Source of the DNA: Flavobacterium fluviale
Lineage (GTDB): Bacteria > Bacteroidota > Bacteroidia > Flavobacteriales > Flavobacteriaceae
DNA length: 64,000 nt
Direction: 5' to 3'
Assembly: GCF_003312915.1 (NCBI RefSeq)
Contig: NZ_CP030261.1
Location: 1,116,001 to 1,180,000 of the forward strand
This document shows, piece by piece, positions 16,367 through 26,900 of this stretch; positions within the stretch are counted from its first letter, which is position 1; each line of letters opens with the position of its first letter. Under the pieces are notes generated by a model. That model was given only the letters and a program-made list of their open reading frames with translations, was not told where the DNA came from and did not search any database. The position numbers and the translations under genes are program-made.

Positions 16367-17875
16367 ATGATAGACATTTCTCAAAAAGAAGTATGGTTTG
16401 TAGTAGGAAGCCAGGAATTATACGGTGAAGAAACACTTAGAAAAGTAGCAGAACATTCACAGATTATTGCAAAAGGATTAGACGCTTCGTCTTCAATTCC
16501 GGTAAAAGTGGTTTATAAAGATGTGGTAAAATCGCCTTCGCAGATTTTAGATGTTTGTTTGGCTGCGAATTCAGAAAAAAACTGTATCGGAATTATTGCC
16601 TGGATGCATACGTTTTCACCAGCAAAAATGTGGATTGGCGGTTTGAGTATTTTGAAAAAACCATTATGCCACTTGCATACACAATACAATGCTGAAATTC
16701 CCTGGGGAAGCATCGACATGGATTTCATGAACTTGAACCAATCGGCGCACGGAGATCGTGAATTTGGTTTTATCATGTCTAGAATGCGCAAAAAGCGTAA
16801 AGTGGTTGTTGGACATTGGGAAGACGAAAGAGTTCAGAAAAAATTAGGCATTTGGTCAAGAGTCGTTTTAGGATGGGACGAACTTCAAAACCTAAAAGTA
16901 GCTCGTATTGGAGATAATATGCGTGAAGTTGCCGTTACAGAAGGAGATAAAGTAGAAGCTCAAATTCGTTTTGGAGTTTCAGTAAACGGATACGATTCTT
17001 CAGATGTAACCAAACATATTGAAAAAGTAACAGAAAAAGAATTAAACGATTTATTAGCCGTTTACGAACAATCATATACTTTAACCGATTCTTTAAAAGA
17101 AGGCGGTGCACAAAGAAGTTCTTTGGTTGAAGCAGCAAAAATCGAATTAGGATTGAGAGCTTTCCTTGAAGAAGGAGGATTTGGTGCTTTTACAGATACA
17201 TTTGAAAATCTTGGAGTTTGGAAACAATTACCAGGAATCGCAACACAAAGATTAATGGCCGATGGTTATGGTTTTGGTGGAGAAGGTGACTGGAAAACGG
17301 CTGCAATGGTTAGAGCTTTAAAAGTAATGAATATTGGTTTGGAAGGCGGAACTTCTTTTATGGAAGATTACACCTACCACTTCACGCCTCAAAAATCGTA
17401 TGTTTTAGGTTCTCACATGTTAGAAATCTGTCCTTCTATCGCTGATGGAAAACCTTCTTGCGAAGTACATCCTTTAGGAATTGGTGGAAAAGAAGATCCA
17501 GCCCGTTTGGTATTTAATTCGCCTGCCGGAGATGCAATTAATGTTTCATTAGTAGATATGGGAACTCGTTTCCGATTAATTGTAAACGAAGTGGAAGCTA
17601 TTAAACCAATGGCTGAATTACCAAAATTACCAGTTGCAAGAGTTTTATGGGACTGTAAACCAAACCTTGATATCGCTGCAACGGCCTGGATTTTAGCTGG
17701 CGGTGCGCATCATACCGTTTACAGCCAATCGTTAACAACAGAATATATGGAAGATTTTGCCGATATCGCGGGAATCGAATTATTGGTAATTGATGAAAAA
17801 ACAACGGTAAGAGACTTTAAAGATAAAATTAATGCCAATGAAGCATACTATCATTTGTTTCAACATGGATTGTAA
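16367..17875 (+). CDS. araA: L-arabinose isomerase
   Basis: The ATG at 16367 yields 502 residues (E. coli AraA is 500) beginning [16 protein letters not shown] with the family's VGSQELYG motif. Other family segments visible include the [12 protein letters not shown] region and metal-site Glu/His residues in the [12 protein letters not shown] and SHMLEICP stretches. It isomerises L-arabinose to L-ribulose using a divalent metal. It is third in the operon after a 167-bp repeat-bearing spacer. An alternative TTG at 16349 is less likely. Confidence 0.96.
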   Translation: MIDISQKEVWFVVGSQELYGEETLRKVAEHSQIIAKGLDASSSIPVKVVYKDVVKSPSQILDVCLAANSEKNCIGIIAWMHTFSPAKMWIGGLSILKKPLCHLHTQYNAEIPWGSIDMDFMNLNQSAHGDREFGFIMSRMRKKRKVVVGHWEDERVQKKLGIWSRVVLGWDELQNLKVARIGDNMREVAVTEGDKVEAQIRFGVSVNGYDSSDVTKHIEKVTEKELNDLLAVYEQSYTLTDSLKEGGAQRSSLVEAAKIELGLRAFLEEGGFGAFTDTFENLGVWKQLPGIATQRLMADGYGFGGEGDWKTAAMVRALKVMNIGLEGGTSFMEDYTYHFTPQKSYVLGSHMLEICPSIADGKPSCEVHPLGIGGKEDPARLVFNSPAGDAINVSLVDMGTRFRLIVNEVEAIKPMAELPKLPVARVLWDCKPNLDIAATAWILAGGAHHTVYSQSLTTEYMEDFADIAGIELLVIDEKTTVRDFKDKINANEAYYHLFQHGL

Positions 17876-17886
17876 TTTTTGAGGGA

Positions 17887-17925
17887 CAAAGGTTCAAAGG
17901 TTCAAAGTGGCAAAGGTTCAGAGGT
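17887..17925. repeat. Short tandem AAAGGTTC repeats
   Basis: The spacer after araA holds repeated units of about 8 bp (CAAAGGTT, CAAAGTGG, CAAAGGTT, CAGAGGTT). It is one of several short-period arrays in the window's intergenic DNA. Confidence 0.6.
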
Positions 17926-18000
17926 TTTTATCTTGAGTTTAATTTGCTACTTTTAACTTTTAACATCTAACATTTCACAATAACCACAAAATTATCAAAT

Positions 18001-19185
18001 ATGAATGTATTAAAACGTTGCGTTTTCGGTTTAAGTCTTTTGAGTCTGGCTGCAGTTTCTGTTCAATGTAAAAGCGATAAAAAAGCAGATACAGAAAAAG
18101 TTGCTTCAGATAAAAAAGATTCGTTTACAATCGAAAAATCATCTTACGGAAAAACGGCTAAAGGAGAACAAGTCGACAGCTATAAACTGAAAAACCAAAA
18201 CGGGATGGAAGTAGATATCATCACTTTTGGCGGTAGAATTACAGATTTAAAAGTTCCGAATAAAGAAGGAGTTTCTGAAAATGTAGTAATCGGATTCAAC
18301 TCTTTGGCGCAGTACGAAAAAGAAAATCCATTTTTTGGAGCTTTAATCGGAAGATACGGAAACAGAATTGCTAAAGGTAAATTTTCGCTTGACGGAAAAG
18401 AATATCAATTGGCAATTAACAACGCGCCAAATGCTTTACATGGAGGTCCGCAAGGATTTTTCAATGTGGTTTGGAAAGCCGATGCCGTTAAATCTGGAGA
18501 TACAGCTTCTTTAAAATTGTCTTACTTAAGTAAAGATATGGAGGAAGGTTATCCAGGAAACTTAAAGGTTTTTGTGACTTATACATTGACGAATGACAAT
18601 CAGTTGGAAGTTTTGTATGAAGCAACAACAGACAAAAAAACGGTTGTTAACTTGACACAACATTCATACTTCAATTTATCTGGAGATTTTACCAAAACAA
18701 TCTTAGATCACGAATTGACATTAAATGCAGATAAATTAGTTCCGGTTGATGCAGATTTGATTCCGACAGGAAAATTAGAAGATGTGGCTGGTACACCTTT
18801 CGATTTCAGAAAACCAAAATTAATCGGAAAAGATATCAATGCTAAAAACGAGCAGTTAGAAAAAGGAAAAGGTTACGATCACTGCTGGGTGCTGAACAAT
18901 CCTGAAAAAGGAAAAACAATCATTGCAAAAGTATACCATGTTGCAAGCGGAAGAGTTATGGAAATGACAACAGATGAACCGGGAATTCAGTTTTACTCTG
19001 GAAATTTCCTTGACGGAACTCTGCCAATGCCAAACGGAGGAACTTTTGCACACAGAACAGGATTATGTTTAGAAACAGAACATTATCCAGATTCTCCAAA
19101 CCAGAAAAATTTCCCAACAACGGTTTTAAACCCGGGAGAAAATTATAAAACGAAAACAACTTTTAAGTTTTCAGTAAAAAAATAA
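18001..19185 (+). CDS. Exported aldose 1-epimerase (mutarotase), putative lipoprotein
   Basis: The 394-residue protein is a second GalM-family mutarotase. It has an N-terminal hydrophobic segment with a Cys at the likely lipidation site (SVQCKSDKKAD), followed by a flexible Lys/Asp-rich linker, so it is predicted to sit in the periplasm or at the outer membrane. Catalytic His (LTQHSYFNLSG) and Glu (LCLETEHYPDSPN) are kept. It lies 125 bp after araA and probably speeds mutarotation of arabinose or galactose released outside the cell. The lipobox is weak, so plain export remains possible. Confidence 0.9.
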   Translation: MNVLKRCVFGLSLLSLAAVSVQCKSDKKADTEKVASDKKDSFTIEKSSYGKTAKGEQVDSYKLKNQNGMEVDIITFGGRITDLKVPNKEGVSENVVIGFNSLAQYEKENPFFGALIGRYGNRIAKGKFSLDGKEYQLAINNAPNALHGGPQGFFNVVWKADAVKSGDTASLKLSYLSKDMEEGYPGNLKVFVTYTLTNDNQLEVLYEATTDKKTVVNLTQHSYFNLSGDFTKTILDHELTLNADKLVPVDADLIPTGKLEDVAGTPFDFRKPKLIGKDINAKNEQLEKGKGYDHCWVLNNPEKGKTIIAKVYHVASGRVMEMTTDEPGIQFYSGNFLDGTLPMPNGGTFAHRTGLCLETEHYPDSPNQKNFPTTVLNPGENYKTKTTFKFSVKK

Positions 19186-19220
19186 TTTTTAGAATTTGTT
19201 AATTAGTTCAATTCTCTAGA

Positions 19221-19254
19221 AAACCTCGAAAGTTATGCTTTCGAGGTTTTTTTA
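19221..19254 (+). terminator. Terminator after the ara operon
   Basis: Strong hairpin, arms AAACCTCGAAAG and CTTTCGAGGTTT with a 4-nt loop, followed by a T run. It closes the araBDA-galM unit. Confidence 0.9.
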
Positions 19255-19404
19255 TGATTGAAAGTTCCGCCACGAATTACATGGATTAGCACGAATCTCA
19301 CAATTTCGACGAAGGAGAAATTTCCATAAAAAAATCTGCGACTTTGCGAGATTAAATAATCACAACTTATAAATCTTAACTTAGCAAAAGAAAACAAAAG
19401 TAAG

Positions 19405-19863
19405 ATGAAACATCTATTCAAAGCAGCGCTAAATTGGACTTCAAACAAAAATCAAAAAGAACCAGTTTCAAGATCTACTAAAAGCCATCAAATAAAAATT
19501 GAAGGAAAACCAATTTTAAATGTCTCGGCAGCAAAAGCATTCAAAGGTGATCCAGACTTACACAATCCTGAAGATTTATTGTTGAGTAGTTTGGTCTCGT
19601 GCCACATGATGTCATATTTGTATGTATGCTCTCAAAATGGAATAGAGGTTCTCGAATATTCAGACAATGCCGAAGCAACGCTCGAAGTAAATCCAGATGG
19701 AAGCGGGCGTTTTGTTGAGGTAAAATTAAAACCAAAAATTATTATTGCTAATTCAGACAAAATAGAGTTGGCATTAGAACTTCATAAAAAAGCAAATCAA
19801 TTATGTTTTATTGCTAATTCCTGTAATTTTCCTGTTTTGCATGAGGCAAGTTGTGAGGTTTAA
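19405..19863 (+). CDS. OsmC/Ohr-family peroxiredoxin-like protein
   Basis: The 152-residue protein has the OsmC fold pattern, with a first conserved Cys in SSLVSCHMMSYL and a second in KANQLCFIANSC, the pair that reduces organic hydroperoxides in OsmC/Ohr proteins. The additional Cys after CFIANS and the C-terminal Cys are unusual but not disruptive. It stands alone between two terminator-bounded units. The family call is good, but which peroxide it handles is unknown. Confidence 0.85.
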   Translation: MKHLFKAALNWTSNKNQKEPVSRSTKSHQIKIEGKPILNVSAAKAFKGDPDLHNPEDLLLSSLVSCHMMSYLYVCSQNGIEVLEYSDNAEATLEVNPDGSGRFVEVKLKPKIIIANSDKIELALELHKKANQLCFIANSCNFPVLHEASCEV

Positions 19864-20112
19864 ATTTAAAATCTAAAAAATATATTTTCTTAAATAATGT
19901 AGGTATAGTCAGCATTCGAAACCGTTGGAACGCAATATAAAAAGATTAACATTAATTAGCGTTATACTAAAATAATTATAAGTTGTATAAATATTCTGTA
20001 ATAATACGCTACAAAACAATCAAAACAATCAAAACTTTTTAGTAGTTAAAGATACAAAGGAGGAAATTTAAAGGCCTTATCCGTCATTTCTGAATAACAC
20101 AGTACTAGATGT

Positions 20113-21249
20113 TTAATTTTGTTTGAAAAATATCTTTTTGTACCAGTTTTTGTCCATACATGGTCTTTCAATAAGCAGAAAAAATATTGAGGATATTAAC
20201 ATTACTAAAAGTATTAATATAGCCGAATAAATTGAAATATTTATAATAGTATACTTTGAAAACGAATATTTCAAAAGAGGATTACCAAACATACTAATAA
20301 TAGGGTAATGCAGTAAATAAATTGAGTAACACATACCGCCTATGTTTGTAATTAATTTGAAAGAAAGGAATTTGAAAATTTTATGAAACAGGACATAGTA
20401 GTAAAGAAAGAAAATACTAGTCAGCTGAATTAATTCCCAAATAAATCTTTGTGAAGTTGATTTAAAATCTTCATTGTCAAAAAGCCATATGATTACAAAG
20501 AAGAACAAACCAATTAGATAGTCAAATTTCGTTTTAGGAACCAATGTTGAATTTGAAACGTACAAATCAGTTAGTAGGAAGCCAATTAAAAAATACTGTA
20601 AATAATTAACCAAGCTTATAAAATGAACAGGATTAAAATTGAAATGGTTTATGATGGCGAATAATACAGCAGTAAGAAATATAGATAGACGTCTTATTGA
20701 TAAGGATTTTATAGAAAATAGATATGCTATTAAAGGAGCTAAAATATAAAATTGAACTTCAAGTTCTAGACTCCAAGTAACAGAATTCAATTTAGACATC
20801 GTGTGAAAGATAAAATTATGCGAATAAATAATTGAAGCTAAATAGCTTTTTATACCATCACTTAAAGAAATAGTTTTAGCTGCGTAAACTGCTCCAAATA
20901 ATAATATTGTCATAGTAAGAATGTATGGTGGTTCTAATCGAGATAGTCTTCTTAAAAAATAGTTTTTAAGGTTAACTGGTTTTCCATTGCATATATGAAA
21001 TTTTGCAAATGGCATACCTAAGATAAAGCCACTAATAGTAAAAAAAAGGGGTACACCTAAATGTCCGTGAGAGAGTAAATGTTTTAAAAAAAAATTGTAT
21101 GAAGCGTCTATTGTTTGATTTTCATATTTCTCTGTCAGAAAACCATTCAAATGATACAAAACAACGCTTGCAATTGCTATAAATCTTAATCCGTCTATCT
21201 CTGGTATAAAGCTACCTGAAGAAGTAATTCTTTTGAACGATAATTGCAT
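20113..21249 (-). CDS. Acyltransferase family 3 membrane protein
   Basis: The 378-residue integral membrane protein has about ten hydrophobic segments and the acyltransferase-3 opening IDGLRFIAIASVVLYHL (with the catalytic-type His), then GHLGVPLFFTISGF. Such enzymes O-acylate sugars of surface polysaccharides at the inner membrane. It is isolated, more AT-rich than its neighbours and next to tRNA-Leu, so transfer is possible. The acceptor cannot be read from sequence. Confidence 0.85.
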   Translation of the reverse strand: MQLSFKRITSSGSFIPEIDGLRFIAIASVVLYHLNGFLTEKYENQTIDASYNFFLKHLLSHGHLGVPLFFTISGFILGMPFAKFHICNGKPVNLKNYFLRRLSRLEPPYILTMTILLFGAVYAAKTISLSDGIKSYLASIIYSHNFIFHTMSKLNSVTWSLELEVQFYILAPLIAYLFSIKSLSIRRLSIFLTAVLFAIINHFNFNPVHFISLVNYLQYFLIGFLLTDLYVSNSTLVPKTKFDYLIGLFFFVIIWLFDNEDFKSTSQRFIWELIQLTSIFFLYYYVLFHKIFKFLSFKLITNIGGMCYSIYLLHYPIISMFGNPLLKYSFSKYTIINISIYSAILILLVMLISSIFFLLIERPCMDKNWYKKIFFKQN

Positions 21250-21603
21250 TTCTATTAATTTTGGCTAAAAGTAAAAATAAATCTAGGTACATTCCTGAAA
21301 TCATTCACTTTTTTAATCAAAGGTTATTAAGCATTGATGTTTTCAGGCGCACTATCCTAATAGTAAGTTAAAATATATTAATTAATCCCTAATTTGTTGA
21401 TGACTGTAATGATTTTGATTAATCAAATTTTTTCAAGTTCAAACCATAGGCTAAATCTAAAGCTTTACAATTTAGATCTTGATGCAAAAAAACTAGAGTT
21501 GTTAAAGCTCTCGTTTTACGTCATTCAACCGTTTGTTTATAATTGGCATTGTAAACCATTATAAATGTAAATTTTTTTTATATGACTTATACTATATAAA
21601 ATC
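21250..21603. other. AT-rich gap upstream of acyltransferase, no gene seen
   Basis: About 350 bp with no open frame of convincing length, no tRNA-like repeat of the neighbouring tRNA-Leu end, and no strong promoter match. It separates the acyltransferase from the tRNA-Leu terminator. Confidence 0.5.
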
Positions 21604-21634
21604 AAAAAACCTCTTCCGTTAAGAAGAGGTTTTT
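21604..21634 (-). terminator. Terminator of tRNA-Leu
   Basis: On the minus strand the arms are AAAAACCTCTT and AAGAGGTTTTTT with a short loop, beginning 1-2 bases after the tRNA 3' end. Confidence 0.85.
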
Positions 21635-21635
21635 G

Positions 21636-21715
21636 TACCCGGAGCCGGAGTCGAACCGGCACGGTTTCCCACAGGTGTTTGAGACCAGCGCGTCTACCAA
21701 TTCCGCCATCCGGGC
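21636..21715 (-). tRNA. tRNA-Leu (anticodon CAA)
   Basis: The 80-nt transcript begins GCCCGGATGGCGGAATTGG and ends with discriminator A; CCA is not encoded. The acceptor stem has seven pairs with a G-U at 1-72, the T-arm loop is TTCGACT, and the variable arm is present as expected for class II tRNA. The anticodon loop CTCAAAC gives CAA. The anticodon stem CTGGT/ACCTG has a T-T mismatch at its second pair. Confidence 0.95.
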
Positions 21716-21800
21716 TTAGCAGACGAAAAATAAATCATTTAATGACTTATTTAACGCAATAGAATGAAGTCATAAATGGCGTCATTCCTTTAACACGGTG

Positions 21801-21808
21801 CAAATGTA
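21801..21808 (-). promoter_or_regulatory. -7 element (TACATTTG) for tRNA-Leu
   Basis: Full TAnnTTTG match on the minus strand, about 85 bp upstream of the mature tRNA 5' end, implying a 5' leader that is processed. Confidence 0.4.
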
Positions 21809-21874
21809 AAAAATAAAATTAAATCAACTACTAAAAATACTTAAATTTTTCCTTTCAGTGTCCAATAAATTTTC

Positions 21875-21882
21875 TAAATTTG
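21875..21882 (+). promoter_or_regulatory. -7 element (TAAATTTG) for prs
   Basis: Full TAnnTTTG match followed by GCAG; the predicted transcription start near 21888 leaves a leader of about 117 nt to the preferred prs ATG. Confidence 0.55.
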
Positions 21883-22004
21883 CAGCTCGTTAAAACGAAG
21901 CACACACAACTAACTACACCCGAGGCATTTATATGCATTTTGCTTTACCAAAAATTGGGAAGCCAAATAATACAAGTGCAGCGGAGCAAAAACAACAAAT
22001 TATA

Positions 22005-22946
22005 ATGTCGCACCTAGAACCAGAAGCTAAAATTTTTGCTTGTTCACAAAGTGTTTATCTTGCAGAAAAAATTGCAAAAGAGTACGGAATTCCGTTAGGA
22101 AAAGTAACGATGTCAACGTATAGTGATGGAGAATTTCAGCCATCTTACGAAGAGTCAATCAGAGGTTTACGAGTATTCATCGTATGTTCGACTTTTCCAA
22201 GTGCAGATAATCTGATGGAATTGTTGTTAATGATTGATGCTGCAAAACGCGCATCTGCAAGACATATTACAGCTGTAATGCCTTATTTTGGTTGGGCAAG
22301 ACAGGATAGAAAAGACAAACCAAGAGTTCCAATTGGAGCTAAGTTAGTAGCAAACTTACTAACAGCTGCAGGAGCAACAAGAATCATGACAATGGATCTG
22401 CATGCAGACCAAATTCAAGGATTCTTTGAAAAACCAGTAGATCATTTATTTGCATCTACAATCTTTTTACCATACGTAGAAAGTTTAAAATTAGAAAATC
22501 TAACAATTGCATCTCCAGATATGGGAGGTTCAAAAAGAGCATATGCTTACTCTAAGTTTTTAGAATCAGATGTTGTAATCTGTTATAAACAAAGAAAAGC
22601 AGCCAACGTTATCGACACTATGGAGCTGATTGGTGAAGTAAAAGGACGTAACGTAATCTTAGTAGACGACATGATCGATACAGGAGGAACTTTAGCAAAA
22701 GCGGCCGACCTTATGATCGAAAAAGGAGCATTAAGTGTAAGAGCAATTTGTACACACGCTATATTATCGGGCGGTGCGTATGAGAAAATCGAAAACTCGA
22801 AATTAACCGAGTTAATCGTAACAGATTCTATTCCGTTAAAGAAAGAATCTAACAAAATAAAAGTGGTAAGCTGCGCACCTTTATTTGCTGAGGTTATGCA
22901 AATGGTTCACCACAATAATTCCATCAGTGGAAAATTTATAATGTAG
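22005..22946 (+). CDS. prs: Ribose-phosphate diphosphokinase (PRPP synthetase)
   Basis: The ATG at 22005 gives 313 residues, the standard length; an in-frame ATG at 21933 would add 24 residues (MHFALPKIGK) that are not part of the family. The PRPP-binding loop VDDMIDTGGT and the DLHADQIQGFF metal/ATP region are intact. It makes PRPP from ribose-5-phosphate and ATP for purine, pyrimidine, His and Trp synthesis. It precedes rplY on the same strand, a usual Bacteroidota pair. Confidence 0.96.
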   Translation: MSHLEPEAKIFACSQSVYLAEKIAKEYGIPLGKVTMSTYSDGEFQPSYEESIRGLRVFIVCSTFPSADNLMELLLMIDAAKRASARHITAVMPYFGWARQDRKDKPRVPIGAKLVANLLTAAGATRIMTMDLHADQIQGFFEKPVDHLFASTIFLPYVESLKLENLTIASPDMGGSKRAYAYSKFLESDVVICYKQRKAANVIDTMELIGEVKGRNVILVDDMIDTGGTLAKAADLMIEKGALSVRAICTHAILSGGAYEKIENSKLTELIVTDSIPLKKESNKIKVVSCAPLFAEVMQMVHHNNSISGKFIM

Positions 22947-22947
22947 A

Positions 22948-23029
22948 AGCAGTAGGCTGCAGGCTTTAAGCCGTAAGCTTTGTTTCTCATTTTAAAAAAG
23001 CCTAAAGCTTATTGCTTAAAGCTTACAGC
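22948..23029. repeat. Inverted heptamer array between prs and rplY
   Basis: Units of seven bases (GGCTGCA, GGCTTTA, AGCCGTA, then AAGCCTA, AAGCTTA, TTGCTTA, AAGCTTA) form two arms that are complementary to each other, so the transcript can fold into an imperfect hairpin. Confidence 0.6.
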
Positions 23030-23067
23030 AAAACAGAATATTTATTTAATAACTATATTTTTTTACA

Positions 23068-23679
23068 ATGAAATCGATTACAATTAAAGGATCAGAAAGA
23101 GAAAGCGTGGGCAAAGTGTCAACTAAAGCCTTACGTAATGCTGGACAGGTTCCTTGCGTTTTATACGGAGGAAATCAGGCAGTACACTTCTCAGCAGACG
23201 CTGCTGCGTTCAAAAACTTGGTTTACACTCCAAACGCTCACACAGTTGTGATCGAACTTGGAAAAGGAAAATCATTCAATGCAATTTTGCAAGATATCCA
23301 AGTTCACCCAGTATCTGACAGAATTTTACACATTGACTTCTTCCAATTATTTGATGAGAAAGAAATCACTATGGAAGTTCCTGTAAAAATCGTTGGTACA
23401 TCTAAAGGTGTTCTTGCGGGTGGTGTTTTACGTTTAAACACTCGTAAATTAAAAGTTAAAGCTTTACCTAAAAATCTTCCTGATTTTGTTGAAGCTGATA
23501 TTACTCCACTTGAAATGGGTAACAAATTGTACGTTACTAAAGTTGGTGCTCCAGAATACAAAATTATGCACCCAGACAACACAGTTGTTGCTCAAGTAAG
23601 AATTTCTCGTGCTGCTATGAAAGCTGCTCAAGAAGCTGCAAAAGCTGCAAAAGCTCCTGCAAAAGGAAAGAAAAAATAA
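23068..23679 (+). CDS. rplY: 50S ribosomal protein L25/general stress protein Ctc
   Basis: The 203-residue protein has the 5S rRNA-binding L25 domain (about 1-90, with [10 protein letters not shown] and [12 protein letters not shown]) followed by the TL5/Ctc beta domain ([19 protein letters not shown]) and an Ala/Lys-rich C-terminal tail ([14 protein letters not shown]). It binds 5S rRNA in the large subunit. It follows prs by 121 bp and ends at a clear terminator. Confidence 0.96.
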   Translation: MKSITIKGSERESVGKVSTKALRNAGQVPCVLYGGNQAVHFSADAAAFKNLVYTPNAHTVVIELGKGKSFNAILQDIQVHPVSDRILHIDFFQLFDEKEITMEVPVKIVGTSKGVLAGGVLRLNTRKLKVKALPKNLPDFVEADITPLEMGNKLYVTKVGAPEYKIMHPDNTVVAQVRISRAAMKAAQEAAKAAKAPAKGKKK

Positions 23680-23698
23680 TTTTTTTCAACTCAATACA

Positions 23699-23733
23699 AA
23701 AAGCATCAATCGAAAGGTTGGTGCTTTTTTTTA
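23699..23733 (+). terminator. Terminator after rplY
   Basis: Hairpin with AAAAGCATCAAT and GTTGGTGCTTTT arms, including G-U pairs, and a GAAAG loop, followed by eight T. Confidence 0.8.
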
Positions 23734-23777
23734 GGTTCTAAGTTTCTAAGCTGCTGAGGTCCTAAGATTGTTTGTCG

Positions 23778-23803
23778 TTGTCAGGCTGAGCGAAGTCGAA
23801 GCC
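23778..23803. repeat. CTGAGCGAAGTCGAA dispersed repeat, short copy
   Basis: TTGTCAGGCTGAGCGAAGTC is shared with the composite elements at 3192 and 4184 and with 54884. Only the left arm is present. Confidence 0.6.
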
Positions 23804-23835
23804 TTTTTCATCTTGCAGTTCGTTTTTTAGGAATA

Positions 23836-23869
23836 AAAAAATCCGATTGCGCTTCGCAATCGGATTTTT
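23836..23869. terminator. Bidirectional terminator between rplY and the S74 gene
   Basis: Arms AAAAATCCGATTGCG and CGCAATCGGATTTTT form a 15-bp perfect stem with a short loop and A/T tracts on both sides, so it can stop transcription from either strand. Confidence 0.9.
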
Positions 23870-23909
23870 AGATTTATACACTATTAGGTGCTTTGATATC
23901 AATCAATAA

Positions 23910-26900
23910 TTATTTTTTATCAATTAATTTTTGAACAAGTTCTTTTAACTTTTCGATATCTTTTTGCTGCTGATCAATCTGAGATTGTTGTTTTTCAATT
24001 TGAGATTGTTGTTCCTGAACGGCTTTAACCAAAGGCACAACAAATTCTGAATATTTCACAGCATAGAAATTCTTATCAGTTTGAGGTTTTACCACACCGC
24101 TGAATTCGTAATTAATTTCGTTTGCAGCAGCCTCAACTTCCTGAGCAATAAATCCAGTTTGTAAATCCGTAATCCCAGTTCTCATATGGTATGTAACAGG
24201 ACGTAATTTACTTATAAAATTTAATCCAAAGGGACTATCGTTAATGTCTTTCTTCAAACGGGAATCTGAATATTTAAACCATTCTGAATAACCGCCTATA
24301 CTTCCTATACTGCTATTTCCTATTACTACCGAATTATCACCATTACCTACGGCATTGTGTCCTATTACAATTTGGTTCGTTGGGTTGTCTTGTGATGGTC
24401 GCGTATTGGCACCAATAAAAACAGAATTATTTGATTGTGTTACATTACCAGTTCCAGTGCCATAGTAGTAACCGCTCTGATATCCCATAGCGACATTGCT
24501 ATTACCATTTGTCATGTAGCGAAGAGACTGCATTCCGTATGCACTATTAGTGTTTCCGGTTATATTATTAAACATTGCATAAGTTCCAGTTGCAGTATTC
24601 ATATATCCTGATGTGTTACTGGTAAGTGCTTGTACACCTAGTCCAGTATTTGAGTGCCCGTTTATATTACCTTGAAGGGTATAGTGTCCCATCCCTACAT
24701 TGTTATATCCAGTAGTATTTGCATTTAATGTATGGGCTCCCATTGCAGTATTCAAACTTCCTGTAGTGTTTTTTTGAAGAGCTTGTCCCCCAAATGCTGT
24801 ATTGGTCAAAGCATCATTAAAATTAACAAAAGCACTTTCTCCAAAAGCAACACTAGTTAATCCTATTCTTCCAGACATAATGCTATTTCGTTTAAAAACA
24901 AGGTCTTGGTTATTTGTTGTGCCTAAAAAATTATTTGCTGCTACGGTATTAGCATTTCCAGTAATTTTCCAATCAGCAGGTCCCCATGCTGGTTTTCCTG
25001 CTATTGTTTGGAGGACTTGATCATCTGTACCAGGTATAATGTTAACTTCTGCATCGGCAATTGTTGCTCCTGTGCCTTTTACTTCGAGAACTGCTGGAGT
25101 CTTAGTGGTTATGTCTTTCTTTGCAATATCAATTGTAATATCAGCATCTAATACTTTTCCAGTACCTGCTACAGTAAGTGCGGTGCTTCCTGCTTTTATA
25201 TCATATTTATCTAATGAAGCGAGTACTGCAGGTTTGAGATCTACCGTTCCAGCTATTCCATTTACAGTTGTGGTAAGGCTGGTGCCAGTTAATGTGCCTC
25301 CTACTATGTTAACTACAGGTGTAGATACTGCAATTCCATTTACACTACTCGTTAGGGTATTTACTGTATTTGTTAATACGTTTTTTGTTGGTGAATTAAT
25401 AATGTAATTGTCATTTACAGATCCTGTTCCAGAAATTGTAATATTTGTACCTGCTTTAATTTTACCCGCAATTTGACTGATGTCTAATTTGGTTGGTACC
25501 AGACTACTTTCATTTACATAATCTAAAGTCCCTGTTTGTGTATTAATGGCAAGTGAAGTTATTGTTTCTTTAATATCTACATTTGTACCTTCTTCATTTT
25601 TATAAGAAGCAATTGTATTTCCTATTGTAACAACTGGAGTTACTTCTGTAGTAGTTTCAGCATCTTTAGCTATAGCAGATAAGTCAATTGTTGTTGGTAC
25701 GCCATTCTCACTGTTATAAGTAAGAGTGTGAACGTTTGAAGTTACGCCGTTTTCAGTTTTTGTAGTTACTACATCTTGTAAATTTGTAACGGTTTCAAAG
25801 ACATCGACAGAAGTTCCTTTCTCATTTTTATAAGAAGCGATTTTGTTTCCATCTGTAAGAACATCAGAAATTACAGTTGTAGTCTCTGAGTCTTTTGCAG
25901 CAGCAGATAAGTCAATTGCTGTGGGTACGCCATTCTCACCTTTATAAGTAAGGGTGTGCACGTTTGAAGTTACGCCGTTTTCAGTTTTTGTAGTTACTAC
26001 ATCTTGTAAATTTGTAACGGTTTCAAAAACATCAACAGAAGTTCCTTTCTCATTTTTATAAGAAGCGATTTTGTTTCCATTTGTAAGAACATCAGAAATT
26101 ACAGTTGTAGTCTCTGAGTCTTTTGCAGCAGCAGATAAGTCAATTGTTGTTGGTACGCCATCCTCACCGTTATAAGTAAGAGTGTGTACGTTTGAAGTTA
26201 CGCCGTTTTCAGTTTTTGTAGTTACTACATCTTGTAAATTTGTAACGGTTTCAAAGACATCGACAGAAGTTCCTTTCTCATTTTTATAAGAAGCGATTTT
26301 GTTTCCATCTGTAAGAACATCAGAAATTACAGTTGTAGTCTCTGAGTCTTTTGCAGCAGCAGATAAGTCAATTGCTGTGGGTACGCCATTCTCACCGTTA
26401 TAAGTAAGAGTGTGTACGTTTGAAGTTACGCCGTTTTCAGTTTTTGTAGTTACTACATCTTGTAAATTTGTAACGGTTTCAAAGACATCAACAGAAGTTC
26501 CTTTCTCATTTTTATAAGAAGCGATTTTGTTTCCATCTGTAAGAACGTCAGAAATTACAGTTGTAGTCTCTGAATCTTTTGCAGCAGCAGATAAGTCAAT
26601 TGTTGTTGGTACGCCATTCTCACCGTTATAAGTAAGAGTGTGTACGTTTGAAGTTACGCCGTTTTCAGTTTTTGTAGTTACTACATCTTGTAAATTTGTA
26701 ACGGTTTCAAAAATATCAACAGAATTTCCTTTCTCATTTTTATAAGAAGCGATTTTGTTTCCATCTGTAAGAACATCAGAAATTACAGTTGTAGTCTCTG
26801 AGTCTTTTGCAGCAGCAGATAAGTCAATTGCTGTTGGTATGCCATTCTCACCTTTATAAGTAAGGGTGTGCACGTTTGAAGTTACGCCGTTTTCAGTTTT

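Noticed and set aside
20113..21715. Genomic island at tRNA-Leu
   Set aside because: Although the acyltransferase is AT-rich and next to a tRNA, no integrase or partial tRNA repeat (att site) is visible.
21933..22004. Earlier start for prs
   Set aside because: The extra 24 residues are not part of PRPP synthetases; the 22005 ATG gives the canonical length.
24802..25407. Plus-strand frames opposite the S74 gene
   Set aside because: They are mirror frames of the repeat-rich coding strand with no start context or homology.
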